The translations under genes were made by a program, and so were the position numbers. From positions 489,973 through 553,700 of the forward strand of contig NW_003137822.1 in NCBI RefSeq assembly GCF_000003605.2: a stretch of DNA of 63,728 nucleotides, written 5' to 3'. This document shows positions 34,271-46,436 of this stretch, piece by piece. Each line of letters opens with the position of its first letter. Within the stretch, counting starts at the first letter, position 1. Source of the stretch: Saccoglossus kowalevskii (Eukaryota; Hemichordata; Enteropneusta; Harrimaniidae). The notes below the pieces were generated by a model. That model was given only the letters and a program-made list of their open reading frames with translations, was not told where the DNA came from and did no database searches.

Positions 34271-35055
34271 CCCAATTTTGATACAATAAAGAAGTTAAGG
34301 TCATATTCGGACATACGCCCAGGGGGTCTTTTCTGGTAGTTTCGTGTTATACCTCGAATGCTTAAAGGTTAAAGATGATTGCTGCACGGTAAACAAAAGC
34401 ATCGTGCGAGTCATTTGCCGCGATCTCATTTTTCTTGTATCTTTATTCTGATTAGACATGAATTAAAAGTGCTGAGCTGACAGACAGCGAAATCCGTGGA
34501 TTAAATGTGCTACGTTCAAATTGTGTGGAACGACATCGAGGATCTTCAAGACGAAGCTGTAGGGATTTTGTTTGATCGCGACAGTGACTTGGAAGTTGAG
34601 GGTTTTGACTTTTATGAAGATAACAATGAACGTACAAATAGAGATCTGAGATGTGTGTTTTTTTTCAAACAACTATGAACTTTCGTTATTTTACTGTGTA
34701 AATTATTATTGATCTTGTATGGCTGTTGATCCGGTATTTGTCAAAACCGGAAATAAATTTACGCAGTTTAACTCATGACATTTTAATTTATTTTGAGTTC
34801 AAGCGTATTGGGCATGTTTGTCGGCGGGGAAATTCAATTCAAATGATTCTTCACTGTCGATTTTTATTATTTCTGGTTTATTTGTCACATTCTAAGCAAT
34901 AAATTATTTCTTGTTTTAATGCTGCATATTGTTCATTTATTTTCGTTGCATGTCTTCATTTGACATTTTTTTTTTTTTTTTTTTTTTTTGCAGGGGCATG
35001 TCCGGGCAATCGCCCATCCCTATTTTTTGGCAATTTTTCATGTTCAGGACCCTTG
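34271..35055 (+). mobile_element. TACCGTA-end family, internally deleted copy
   Basis: Direct-repeat relative of 27023-28679: aaagaagttaaggtcatattcgg...cgcccagggggtc, then agatgattg...taaacaaaagcatcgtg and the acidic-frame segment near 34570-34640, ending with cctattttttggcaattttt. About 800 bp between the left sequences and the acidic segment of the long copy are missing. A long poly-T tract at about 34966-34989 interrupts it. Confidence 0.7.
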
Positions 35056-35689
35056 ACAGTTAAAGTCAAGAAAACAGCACAAACTCGGCTTTGAGGTAAT
35101 CCTGAGCAACCAAATTTATACATGTTGCACTGTTCAGGGGAGTCACACCCACTATCCCAAAATACAGTTTTCTGAGAGTTTTCGGCCTTAGTTTTCACCA
35201 TGATGGTTGTCAGGTGGTGAAAATACCTGGATGTCCACACCCCGGGATAGTGACATTTTTCCTGATCGCGAAGAATTGCTGATGCAATTTTTGGTAGCCT
35301 TTCCTCAGTTCCTACTTGCTAAGATTGTCTTTGGTATGTGGCCTAGTACTGAACAAAAACTACAGTTGGTCTAACTATTTTGTAGAGTATCACTTTGGTT
35401 ACAATGCATATTTGATGCAGGCACCGCTGGTGATTCAATGCGTCCATTCTTCAACGCACAGCACGGAGACCGGCATGGAGCCTACGTCTCAGGCATGAGT
35501 TGGTCTGTGCAAAATATTGAAATCATTCCCAGTTTTCGATAGACAAAATGGCTGCTAGTTGACCATCCTAGATAGTGACTATCGTGACACAGATTAACTT
35601 TGATGTGCTAGAACACAACTGGCTGTGAACCAAGTTTGAACCTAATTGGCGATTCAAGGGAATTCGCGTCCAATTTTGATAATAAAGTG

Positions 35690-36020
35690 CAGCAGGTCAA
35701 ATTGTGCAAGAAAACAACATAGTGGAAAATGCTTTGCATCAAGAGTTTGTGTATGATGGAACACACTTGACAATGACGATAATGATGAAGATTTTGACCT
35801 TTACCGTGTTCCAACAGACTGTTTCTTGATTGTAAAAGTATTGTTGAAATCAATGACGACGCAACAAATTTCGTAATTTTATTTTCCCCAAAAAACGAAA
35901 TATTCTTCTCAATCTGTCACATGGTAAACCAAAATTGACATTTGCACTCTTTTTCGAGGGGGTGCTCGGGTAAACATCCACCCCCCTAAAACACATGAGT
36001 TGAAAACGCTGGGCACTAAA
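35690..36020 (+). mobile_element. Copy of the exon-1-bearing transposon, 3' part
   Basis: caggtcaaattgtgcaag, then gacgataatgatgaagattttgac and gtgttccaacagact match the 30.7-kb exon in reverse. The following 170 bp match its 3' flank through cgagggggtgctcgg. The start codon and the donor are destroyed. The left end is not recognisable. Confidence 0.7.
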
Positions 36021-36405
36021 TAAAAACAAGTATAAATAGAATTACAATTGTGAATTTAATTTAGACCATGCACAGTTAAAAATTACTGTGGCAAGGAGTG
36101 TATGAATTATAAGCCCACTATTTTTAAGAACTTTAGTGAAAGTACAATCTGTGATTTTAAATTTTTGACCAAAGTTATTTTGATCAGTGTAGAAGAAAGT
36201 GAAGACCTCTATACAAACACAGTAACATTATTGCTATTATGCATTTCATGAAGGCCTGAACTTGTTTTTATGTGTATATCAATGACTGTTGAACAACACA
36301 AGACTAATCACCATGTATTTAGGAGGTTACCAGGCTAGCGTTTAGCCCGCATCCAAGTAAATCTGCCAGTAACTGATGGAAACCAACAAAAACTGACCCT
36401 AAAAA

Positions 36406-36570
36406 AAATGGGTAATCAGCCTTACCAAATGGCTTCTATAGTCAATGGAAGATTCTTTTTTGGATTAAATGAAGTGCAAGGATCTTCCAGGGTAATTGTT
36501 TCATGAATATTTGATAAATGTCATAAAACAAATTCATGCCTTCATGAAATGCACAGTATGAACTGTTGAG
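36406..36570 (+). repeat. Dispersed repeat pair, copy 1
   Basis: cttaccaaatggcttctatagtcaatg...atcttccagg...aaacaaattcatgccttcatgaaatgcaca corresponds to 39783-39930, and its last third again to about 40005-40050. Confidence 0.55.
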
Positions 36571-36899
36571 TATATTTCATTAAATTTAAAGCTGTTTATT
36601 ACAAAAAAAATTACTAAAAGAATGAGACAGACATATGTCACTTAAAATGTGTGTTGTATGGACCTGTATAATTCTCTCACAACTTGACACGAGCCCTCCG
36701 CCGCCCATTCAATTTTAACTGTGCAACTTGTTTGATAATAATGGGACCACAATAAACAAATGGCAGACATCGACGTCCCACTTTACATACATATTCGCTA
36801 CATTGTTTCCAAGCGCTGTTACACTCGAAATAACATAAAATCACGACAGGGAGAACACTGTCAACATTAACGAGTCATTGAGTTGCCTATGTTGCCACT

Positions 36900-37806
36900 G
36901 AAACCACTTTATACTGCTGTCATACGGATATTAACTAGCATTTTCGCCATTTTGGGCGCTGTCAATGACCAAGCAGTCGAAATTTCCCCATATTGATGAA
37001 TTCAAAACACGACAAATGCGCCGTTTTTTACAATCAAAACTGACCCAAATAGAAGTAATGATAAAACTTAAGAGTACTACCTTGATCACCAATGGTACTA
37101 GCAGACCTGCGAGGGGCATTTTGTTTTCTACGTCGCGAGGTCATCTTCAAAAATTCGCCGTTGCGTTGTTTCTTGTTCGTCTGCTGTTACAGACAACAAC
37201 CTTACCCCATTTCCGACTTCAGTCAATTAAGCAACTTTTTCGAGCAATATAGTAGATTTCCAAAATCGCAAATACGAGTACGATGTAGTGACCTCGACAT
37301 TGAATGTATTTGTTGTGTATTGGTCACCGACAGCCTTCAAGTACAAACAATTTGGGGTCATTTAATGCCAGTTTTATGTTTACGATCGTACCGTGATTCC
37401 TCGCGACAAAAAAACACCGAGAACAAGGTAATCATAAATCTCGCAAACTCTCGCGTGTTCATAGTGGTTTGATAACAATATTTTGCTCACGTTGCTCTTC
37501 CGTGAATTTGTGTGATCACGAGTTGCCCAAAACGTCATTTACGTATTGTGTGTTCTTTACGGAAATACAATGTTATTAACCACATGATCCGATTATGTTT
37601 AAACAATTTTACTTGCGATTATCGGGCATGTAAAAATCTTATGTATTCAAAATGGCGGCCTTGTAAACACTGGACTTATAGTGGAGTGTCACAATTCTTG
37701 TCGGACGGATATGAAACTCGAAAGTCCGGGAAAAAACAGACCGATATACACTACTGGGACTTTAACACTGAAGTGTTGTGCAACGTAATTTCATTTTGAG
37801 CGAGAG
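36900..37806 (+). promoter_or_regulatory. CpG-bearing segment, candidate EHBP1 promoter and 5' UTR exon
   Basis: CpG dinucleotides are unusually frequent here compared with the flanks. A YY1-type motif AAAATGGCGGCC is at 37649-37660 and a strong donor (gagag|gtaagc) follows 37806. No transcript evidence. It would join to the acceptor at 45790, giving a roughly 8-kb first intron. Open frames on both strands at 36931-37472 have no recognised domain. Confidence 0.35.
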
Positions 37807-38181
37807 GTAAGCTATTAAATAATGACTATTTCGAATTTGTGTCGAACAGGAACTTAATTTGGGGGGTTAAAGACTATAAAAAGTAATGCTTTAGATATTT
37901 TTTGTTTGTCGGTATAGCAACTGTTATTTATGTCTACATACCTCTACATGTTATCACTGGCATTTTGGTATACACAACTCCACTATGGGAAAAAACAAAA
38001 CAAACACATCCATCATGAAGTCATGACCGTCTCTGAGATTTAGTTTAGTTGAATACGTGATAATTATCGTAAAAATATAAAAAAAAAAAATTACACACAC
38101 ACACACATTAAATCATGTTGGTGGCACCGTAATGTGTCAAATTTAAGTTAGTTGACAATACAATCGTTCACAAAATCAGCA

Positions 38182-38386
38182 GGCAATGCATTCGGAAAGA
38201 GTTCCTTTTGTACCCCCCATCCCTAACCCTACCCCTACCCTCCAGCACTCCCCATTTAATTGTACATGCTCTTCTAAGGACATTTATAGTTATCTAGAGG
38301 GCGCATATACAAATGAATTTGGTGACTGGGAGTGAGTGTTAGGGTTAGGAATGGGGGGTACAAAAGAAACTCTTGCCATGCATTCC
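38182..38386. mobile_element. Fold-back element with CCCTAACCC/GGGTTAGG arms
   Basis: Arms of about 45 bp: left TTCCTTTTGTACCCCCCAT then CCCTAACCC, right GTTAGGGTTAGGAATGGGGG then TACAAAAGAAACTCTTG. Central 100 bp is unique. The arms contain short telomere-like units. Confidence 0.75.
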
Positions 38387-39574
38387 ACTTGTTTTTTTTG
38401 AAAACCTTATTTTCTGATATCCAGTCTCACATGACTTTTCAACAGCTTATAACAGTGTTTGTATTTACCTGTCCTCACAATGGACAGGTTACAGCAGTGT
38501 TCTCCCCAGGAATAACTAATTTGCATATCATTTGCATAATAATAGAGAATTGAGTGTCATTAGCAATGACTAAAGCACATTTACACCCACGCATACATTT
38601 TCAAGAACAAAGTGGCACATATTTATTAACATTAGAAGCATCGCTTCACACAGTGTTGTTATAAACACTTTTCTTTTGGGCACTTTTGTAAATTACCAAT
38701 TAATCCTGACCCTGCCTGACACGTGGAGGTTAACACCCATTTACAGGAACTGTTTAATCATAGTGGCAGTCGAGTAAAACAATGCTGAGAGACTGAAACA
38801 ATAGCTACATATTTCGTACTTTATTTTCGTAATACAGTGCACTGGATGAACAATGAAAAAAGCACTGTGTTGGTCTTGCTAATCACCGTGGTGGTGTCAG
38901 ACCAGTGTGGCCGCAAATCGAAGCACTGTGGTGGGACTGCCACGCTGTTTACATCTAATATCATTTAGAATCTTGAATATGTAGATCATATCACCACATA
39001 TTCTTCTCGGCTTCAGTGTAGTAAACCCAAAAAACTTTAGTACTTTTGTACTCATATAGCATAGTCCTACATAGTTCAATGAGGGTCGGCAAGGGGTACT
39101 TTCATAAGCTGTAATCAATTGTTATTATTTTTGTAATAATGTAATTTAAATAAATAAAAAAACGTAAATTCGTAGACATAGGCAGTGTAATTAAGTAAGT
39201 CTGGCGTTTACCCAGGCATGGGCCCTTACCTGGATAACTTACTATGGTATATTTCTAAATGTCAATAGCAGTTAAATCCAAACAGCCAATCAACAATGCA
39301 CTGTGCATTAACATCCTTTGAAAACGTTCCAATGTGCACTAAGCTTGTTAATTGGCTGGTTGTATTCAACTGCCATTGTGACTTATGAAGATGAAGTGAG
39401 CAGGTTTGTTATGACAGAAGTACTGTGTATTTCATAAAGATAAGAATTTTTATAAATTATATAAATGTTTTATAATTCAAATGATGGTTGAAGCCGGGTT
39501 GAATGCCACCAAACCAACCACCACAAATTTAGGATGGCCTATAAGCTGTCAATGACTGAAGAAAACCCATAGGA

Positions 39575-39782
39575 TACTGTAAAATACATTTTAGCTGGAA
39601 TTAATTTTCGCTGAAAATACTTTTTTGGTGTTTTGTATGGAATTTATTTTCACTGATTTTGACGAGTTGAATGTAAAATATAGGAAAAAAAGTATATTCG
39701 GTGGATTTTATTTTCACTGAATCATTCCTTCAGCGAAAATAGCGAAAATTAGTTCCAAGCGAAAATAAAGTATTTTACAGTA
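39575..39782. mobile_element. MITE family A, copy 2 (208 bp)
   Basis: Same near-palindrome as 11877-12077 in opposite orientation: TACTGTAAAATAC...TTTTACAGTA, with aattaattttcgctg and cagcgaaaat motifs inside. Confidence 0.8.
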
Positions 39783-39930
39783 ATAGGCTTTACCAAATAC
39801 CCTCTATAGTCAATGAGAGCATCTTTTTTGAATTTGATTGAATCACAAAAATTTTCCAGGATAAATATTTCATAAATGTCCATTAAATAAATTCATACCT
39901 TCATGAAATGCACATTAGTAACTTGTAACT
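39783..39930 (+). repeat. Dispersed repeat pair, copy 2
   Basis: ctttaccaaata...tatagtcaatgagagcatctttttt...attcataccttcatgaaatgcaca; colinear with 36406-36570. MITE copy 2 abuts its left edge. Confidence 0.55.
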
Positions 39931-40529
39931 CTCGTATAATATAATTACAATCTTTATTTTATTGAAATACCTGTACTTAAAGTAATGCATGTGTTTTATA
40001 AATGTCCATAAAACAAATTCATACTTTCATGAAATGTACAGAAGTAATATAATTATATTAGAAATTGTCTTGTATCTTTATTTTATTAAAATGCTTAAAA
40101 TATCTCTGAGGGAATTAAAATGGTTATATCGATCATGAAGACTAAGTAATAGATGAAAGCCACAATTTTCAAGGTGGTACAAAAATAAAATGCATGTAGT
40201 TAATTTGAGAAGCCAACAGGGTCAACTTTACATTGTCAGCTTATTCTTAAATACCGTCAGCCATATAAGTTTCAGCTATAGAAATGCACGAGAAATGCAT
40301 AAATTTAGTCTCAAATTATCACCAGTCAGTGCTAAAAAACAAATATCAGTGTTTTTATTTATTTCCATTGCCCTTTGACCTTCCGTGTATTCACATAGGC
40401 GGCAAGTAACAGTCATGTGCACTATGAATAACCTTGAATTTCACAGAACCCAGAAAATACTAAATTAATCCATACCCCCCCCCCCCAAATATTGTTACAT
40501 TGTTACAAACTGCTATTTAAAATTACACT

Positions 40530-40713
40530 TACTGTAAAATCTGTATTAGAAACCGCGGCTTCTATCAAAATGGTACAATGCAATAGAGGGGATGCGGCTT
40601 CTATTAAAGCATCTACACATATGAGAAATGATGATTTTTTGGTTCTCAATTATTCAAAAAGAATGGGTGCGACTTCTATTATGGATGCGGCTTCTAATAC
40701 AGATTTTACGGTA
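40530..40713. mobile_element. 184-bp MITE with 'GTAAAATCTGTATTAGAA' TIRs
   Basis: Left end TACTGTAAAATCTGTATTAG and the reverse complement of the right end TACCGTAAAATCTGTATTAG agree in 19 of 20 bases. Internally it repeats gcggcttctatta. A short frame crosses it but is repeat-derived. Confidence 0.85.
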
Positions 40714-40939
40714 CAATGTATATATGTGAATTATAGGTATTTCAATTTTATGTGAACCGTACTCTGTCTTCACACTCGTGATGAACAGGAAGTTCATTCT
40801 GGGCTAGTATCATTGTCAAATTTTGGAGAGTTGACAACTATTTTTACAGGAGACGTTCCAATATAGAATTATTGATGTCAAAACTACAGTTTCTCGCCCA
40901 ATCTCGACAAAGTCCAGGAGGGGGCTTGTAGTTTTGCAT

Positions 40940-41420
40940 TCGTCAGTCCATCCAGAGTGATTTCTTAGAGATGGCTGGACCAATTTTTTTTAAACTTAGT
41001 ACAAAGACATAACGGTAAACCATACATGTGCACGTCAATTTATTTTCCGATTCGATCAAATAATGCCAAAATTCAGTCAAATTCGGTGCTTGTGTGTCCA
41101 TTGTCATTTCTCGGAGATGGCTTGACCGATTTTGTTGAGACTAGTTACAATGACAAAGGGACCATCCATACAGATGCACATTGTTTTACTTTTTGGCTCA
41201 ACGGATCATAGGTCCACTGAGCCTATGGGATAGGTTTCTGTCTGTCGTCTGTCTATCTGTCTGTGCACGACTTCTTCTCAAAAAATGCCGAACCGTTTGA
41301 CTCAATTTTTGGTGTGTGGATGCCTTGATGAGTGTAGATGGTAATTTGTTCATGAGAAGTCGATCTGTCAAAAATTATGCAAATTAGCTTCCCAAAACTG
41401 TGGTGGCCTATAAGTGAGAG
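40940..41420 (+). repeat. Dispersed repeats of the 'GAGATGGCTTGACCGATTTTG' type
   Basis: Two tandem modules (tttcttagagatggctggaccaat at about 40960 and tttctcggagatggcttgaccgat at about 41107) followed by a ctgtctgtcgtctgtctatc-rich segment. Confidence 0.6.
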
Positions 41421-41439
41421 CGCCAACTATAGTATGGTG

Positions 41440-42250
41440 TTGGAATAACTTTGTTTATGAATAAGTCTGTGCGGTCAGTCGAATTGTTTTCGTCTGTGTG
41501 GGCAGGTCGATTCTCCTGTTAAATCAACTGAATTCCTTCCAAAGACTGAACTAAAGTGGTTATGGATGTTGTGGAACACTTGGGACAGACGAAATCGTAT
41601 TTGCGTTGAATTTAGTGACTGGCAGAAGTCTTTTCCGAAAATTGTGGTTGTGTGGATCGACCGCAGAGGTTGCAGTCTGCTGTTGCCATTGTGTTGAACG
41701 AAACCGTGGTTGAACCAAGTATCCAGGTTCCTGTGAGTACAATCGTTGACATTTTGAGTTCTGTACGCTAGTATTAACTGTTTCCAGTCGACTCAACCAA
41801 TTATGTTGTCCCATCGAGATTTCAACTAAAGTAAAGACTGTTCTTCGTTGTGAAAAAGTCTCGCCATTCGTATCACGTGACTTTCTGTTGTCGACATCCA
41901 GTCAGACTGACTTGTTTACCATCTCAGATATCTACCAAACTTTGATTCGTGTGACATTCAGCATCAAGTAGAAAGTGCATAAATTGATTGTGACATTTTA
42001 CTGTTGTGCATTTCCCGGATCTACATTGTGATCAAACTTATTATTTTCTATAACGTTAGTCTGCATTTAGTGCATTCGCCTGCACTGGCATTGCGTAACC
42101 TTATCAAGTCAGTGTGTAGTTTGCATTTTGCATGATATTTCCTTACCGATAATAATTTTGTGTCAAATACATTTATTTAGTCCAGAGTACTTTACCTGGA
42201 TTGTGTATTTTACTATACATACATATTGTGACTACCATTCTGGTGAGTGA
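41440..42250. other. CpG-bearing unique segment, unassigned
   Basis: Differs from neighbours in composition. A minus-strand frame (41560-41814, 84 aa, with PRFRSTQWQQQTATSA) has no recognised domain; a plus-strand donor-like gtgagt follows 42241. It could be an exon, a retroelement remnant or nothing. I assign no function. Confidence 0.25.
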
Positions 42251-45200
42251 TATTACTGAATACTTACCTTAAATTGTGTCATTTTGGTATTCACTTAAAC
42301 CAAACTATTTCTGAGGTATCCTATTGTTGTTATAGTTGATACTTGTAGTGTTACATGCATAATTTGGAACTTTGGCCTGCTTTGCATGTTTAAAACATTT
42401 TGTATTTTGGATGTCTTTAGTATTCAGTAGTTGAACTCAAGCGTTATTTTATTATTGAATACTTAACTATTTTCTGTTGATATAAACCTGTGAATATACT
42501 ATTTCAGTAATCGTGTAGAAATTATTTGTACTTCCCTACTGTTACAGCATTGTAGATGACTGTATTGGTTGTGTATTATTTGAGCACACAAGTTGCATTA
42601 CGATAGTCTTAGTATTTTACAGTTAAACTAATGTATACTGTTGTATTTAGTACCCCTTTGTTACCGTAAGACTAGATAAGTAATCTTTTCAATTATAGTA
42701 ACTTTAAAGTATTTTCCTTTTATTTTACCAAGTACCTGTATTTAATATCTGAGTGCTAATCTCTGTTGTTACTAGTATATACTATGTATCTAGTCAATAC
42801 TCAGGCATTCACAGCCTTCAGTACCAAATTTTGGTTCCCCTGGCACCTCTATACAATTTTGTATGATTTTTTTCCTAAAAGATTTGACTGAACAAAACCT
42901 TGATAAGGTGCCATTTTGAAGAAGCAACACCATATTTTTCAACATGGTGGATACTGGTACTTCTCAACATACACATTGAGAAGTGTTCACAAAATAGTAT
43001 CACTTTTTCAAATGGCAGGTTTTGTAATTATAATCTGGTTATATCTTTCAATGTTCATAATGGACACGGTCACTAAAAACTGAATAGGTACTATGTCAGA
43101 CAATGTACAGAATGAATGATTTACTTCTGTTTTTACTACTTATAATTCACATTTCCACTAAACATCACCGATATCTTATCTTTTAGACAGCATTTAAGTT
43201 TTGTAAAATGATTTCCATGGAAGCCGTTTTGACTCCTCTGTCTTAATAAAATGATTCTCGGCAGTGAAATGCTACATATTGTGCGTCTTTTAAAGACTTG
43301 CAATAGTCCTGCACATAAAAACATTCTACAGTACTTCACACTGCATTATGGGTATTCATTCATCCTGGGTAATTTATTCATAACTTTGACCCAAGTCCCA
43401 TCTGTTATTTAATACATTATTATCCCAGATACTGTAAACTACACTACATGTACTTAAGGCAACAACAGGGGGAATTGATCTGTGTTTCAGACATTACCAT
43501 TTTGTAGGTTGAAGTTTTTGTAAGATTCTGGCTCCACATTCATTTCCAAGTGTTATTTTTTGTGAGCAGTTTTTCATGACAATGTTCAAGAAATATACAA
43601 TTGATTTTCTGTAGTATATCTGTATTTATTTGAATGTAGCTAGAAAACAAAGCCAGATAAAAAAAAAAAAACGAGACACATCCCAGGCAATTAGTAGTGT
43701 TCACACACAGCTCCTTGCCATGGGCTAAGAAGTCAAATACCTTAGCCGTGCTAATAAAACGTACGTGAACGCTTAGCACGGGCTAATAAACCTGATTTTG
43801 AGACCCGATCCAGTTTCTTAGCAGTGGCTAACGAAGTGTGTGTGTGTGTGTGTGTGTGAATGCTTAGCTCGAAAGATTTACTATTATACTCGTAATTACT
43901 AGTATTCAATTTAGCATGCCATTTTTGACATGACAATCAACACATCTAGGGACATTGTTCTTAACTGACGATGAGACTATGTGCTACCGGTACTTCCTGT
44001 TATTCTACAATCTACACTTTCTGAATTTGCTTTGATATTGTTTTAGAAGCATAGAACTAACATGTATACCTTCCTACAGTAGTTACTGTATATTCTCAAT
44101 AGCAAAATTGGCCGTCTGGTAATCTGTCAGACAAACATTGGGATGGCATATGCTCTACCATATTCACCGACATCTAATTTTTCAGGTGATTTATATTATC
44201 GTAGCTTGCTTAGAGAATGACTGAATCACAGACTAATTATTAACTAGTTCTTCTTTGGTTGCTACCTACCAGTAATACCATTGTATATAATCTATATGAA
44301 TTGTTATGTATGAAAAGCGATACATTCTCATCTTCAATGACCTGCCTCGTTATTAAATGGGTGTTTGTCAGATGATTATTCAGTATTGACAGTTATTGAT
44401 CCATCTTTGCTTGTTTTCTCAGAATTACAACCTTCCTAATTATTATTCTCCTAGTCCTATTACTTTCTTTTTTACTGCTTCTCTAATTACCCATTTCTTT
44501 CCTCTGGGAAAAGAGTTATAAAGATTATATCCATTAAATGAGAGGAGTGATGTATGTTCCACTGTTTAATTTACAATCAAAGCATAGTTGAGTGCTAGTA
44601 ATAGCCATCCTGATTTTGTTAACTATAAATACCTTGTTTGTGTAAGCTTGTATCTTTAACTATTTAAGTATTTTCAAAATACTCGCTGTTGTGGTCATAA
44701 ACTGTATGTGTTAGTATGCAGGTAGCTTGTGTGAGCATTATGGTGGGGCTCACAAACAGCTACTTCTCTGTGTGTTTTTGCATGTAATGATATTCAGTAT
44801 TGATTCATTTTATAGCCTCGTTGACCCAAAGTGAATTATTGTGTCTGTTGCCTGAAGTGAACTCTCACTTGTATACCTGTATATAACAGGCTGTACTACT
44901 GTGGTCACCCACAGAGTAATTCTCTCCATGTGATTTGTTACATCAACATTCATAAGTTGTCAATCCTGCTGTGAAAAATGTCATGGTCACATTTCCTGAG
45001 TTTCAGTTTCCAGTAATCACTTTCAATGCAAATTATGTGAGTCTGGACTTGTGATAACAGCAAAGTTTTCCTGCTCTGTAGTTCTTTAAATAATCTTGTC
45101 TTCTTTGATTTCAGATCAGATTGTATATATATATATATAAACGAGTGTACAGTATGCATACAGCAGGTAGGAAAGTGATATCATTTTATTTTATGTAGTA

Positions 45201-45790
45201 TCACAGCTGTAACTTTGTGATTGTTCTTGTCTGAATGACAATATATTATAGGGATGAATACAATCATCAGATCGTGGCAGTTGTTTTTGCTCTCATGATA
45301 CATACATGCAGCTGCTGCAGTATAAATGACCGGACACGATTTCATCACAGGGTAGATATGATGGTATATGATGTTGTCATGATGGGGATTTATATTGCAG
45401 CTTATCACATACAAGTCTTGTCTTTTAAAATGCCTGGTAAGCTAGAAATGGCTCTCCTGTAGTAAGGCAAGTTGATTAGGCAAGCTGTTCTATTAAAATC
45501 TCTTCAAATGGAGAGTGATAATGGCTTTCATGGGTCTTGATCTGCAAGAGTGATTACTCTTCTCAAATTGCATACCCTGCACATACCTGTAGACTACTTA
45601 TCTTGTGTGTATATTGTTATATCTCTTACATTACTCAGTCATATAACTAGTGTGATTCAACCAAAATGAAATTCCGCAGACAAAATTCTTTCATTGTGCT
45701 GTAACTGCATGAGTAGAGTTGCAATTAATCCAGAATTCAGCTATTCATTTCTGCATATGTATTACTATCATTGTCACTCTCATTTCACAG
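42251..45790. other. Upstream region / 5' intron of EHBP1
   Basis: Unique AT-rich sequence with a (GT)n microsatellite at about 43836-43858 and a short (TA)n at about 45123. At 43715-43870 two diverged copies of a 'gcttagcacgggctaa' motif occur. No coding exon seen. Confidence 0.4.
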
Positions 45791-45925
45791 ATGACTTATA
45801 GTTGAAACAATCACTGGTTTAGCATGAGTTTATGGAAAAAGCTACAAAGAGTTGGCAAGAAGGCTTCCAAGTTTCAGTTTACTGCATCTTTTCATGAGTT
45901 GGTGATTGAATGTACCAACAAATGG
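45791..45925 (+). CDS. EHBP1: EHBP1 orthologue, first coding exon
   Basis: An acceptor (tttcacag) precedes 33 nt of 5' UTR; ATG at 45824-45826 opens 34 codons, MSLWKKLQRVGKKASKFQF and TASFHELVIECTNKW, then gtgagt. This closely resembles the start of vertebrate EHBP1 (WKRLQRVGK.ASKFQF motif at the beginning of its NT-C2 domain). EHBP1 links endocytic EHD proteins and Rab8/Rab10-type GTPases to actin through NT-C2, calponin-homology and bMERB domains. Only the first few β-strand residues of NT-C2 are here; the remaining exons were not found and presumably lie past 63728. Confidence 0.88.
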
Positions 45926-46436
45926 TGAGTGTATCATCTGTTGTTGACCTGCCATACATACATACATATAACAGGTTTTTGTTTTCAGTTATAACATACA
46001 TGTATGACCATGTGTTTAAATGTTATTTCATCATACTCATACACGTTCTAAGTTACGGTATTCTGTATAAAACATGTTTAGTTTAATGGAAAGTTTTATC
46101 CAATGCATCATTCAAAAATTTAAATAATATTGTTGTGTATCATTTAAGGTTTGTGGCAGGACAGGAATCTTTTAAAAGCTGTCTGAGCAGCAGACAGGTT
46201 TACTTGATCTGCCATGAGTATAAGTCATTTGTGGTATGCTTCCACTTATATATTGTTTCCTAAATCTGTAACCTTGTATATTGGTGTTATGTTACATGTT
46301 AGTTTAAAAGCAATATTTCAAAAATACTTTGTTGACATGGGGAAAAATCAATACATAATTGCTCAAGATAAATGCATTTGATTTTATGTTGAATCAATTC
46401 TCATTGTAAATGTAACTTATACCTCAATAAACTGAA

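Noticed and set aside
36931-37472. Overlapping open frames on both strands around 37 kb as a gene
   Set aside because: No recognisable domain and low-complexity start; more likely promoter or untranslated sequence with few stops because of local composition.
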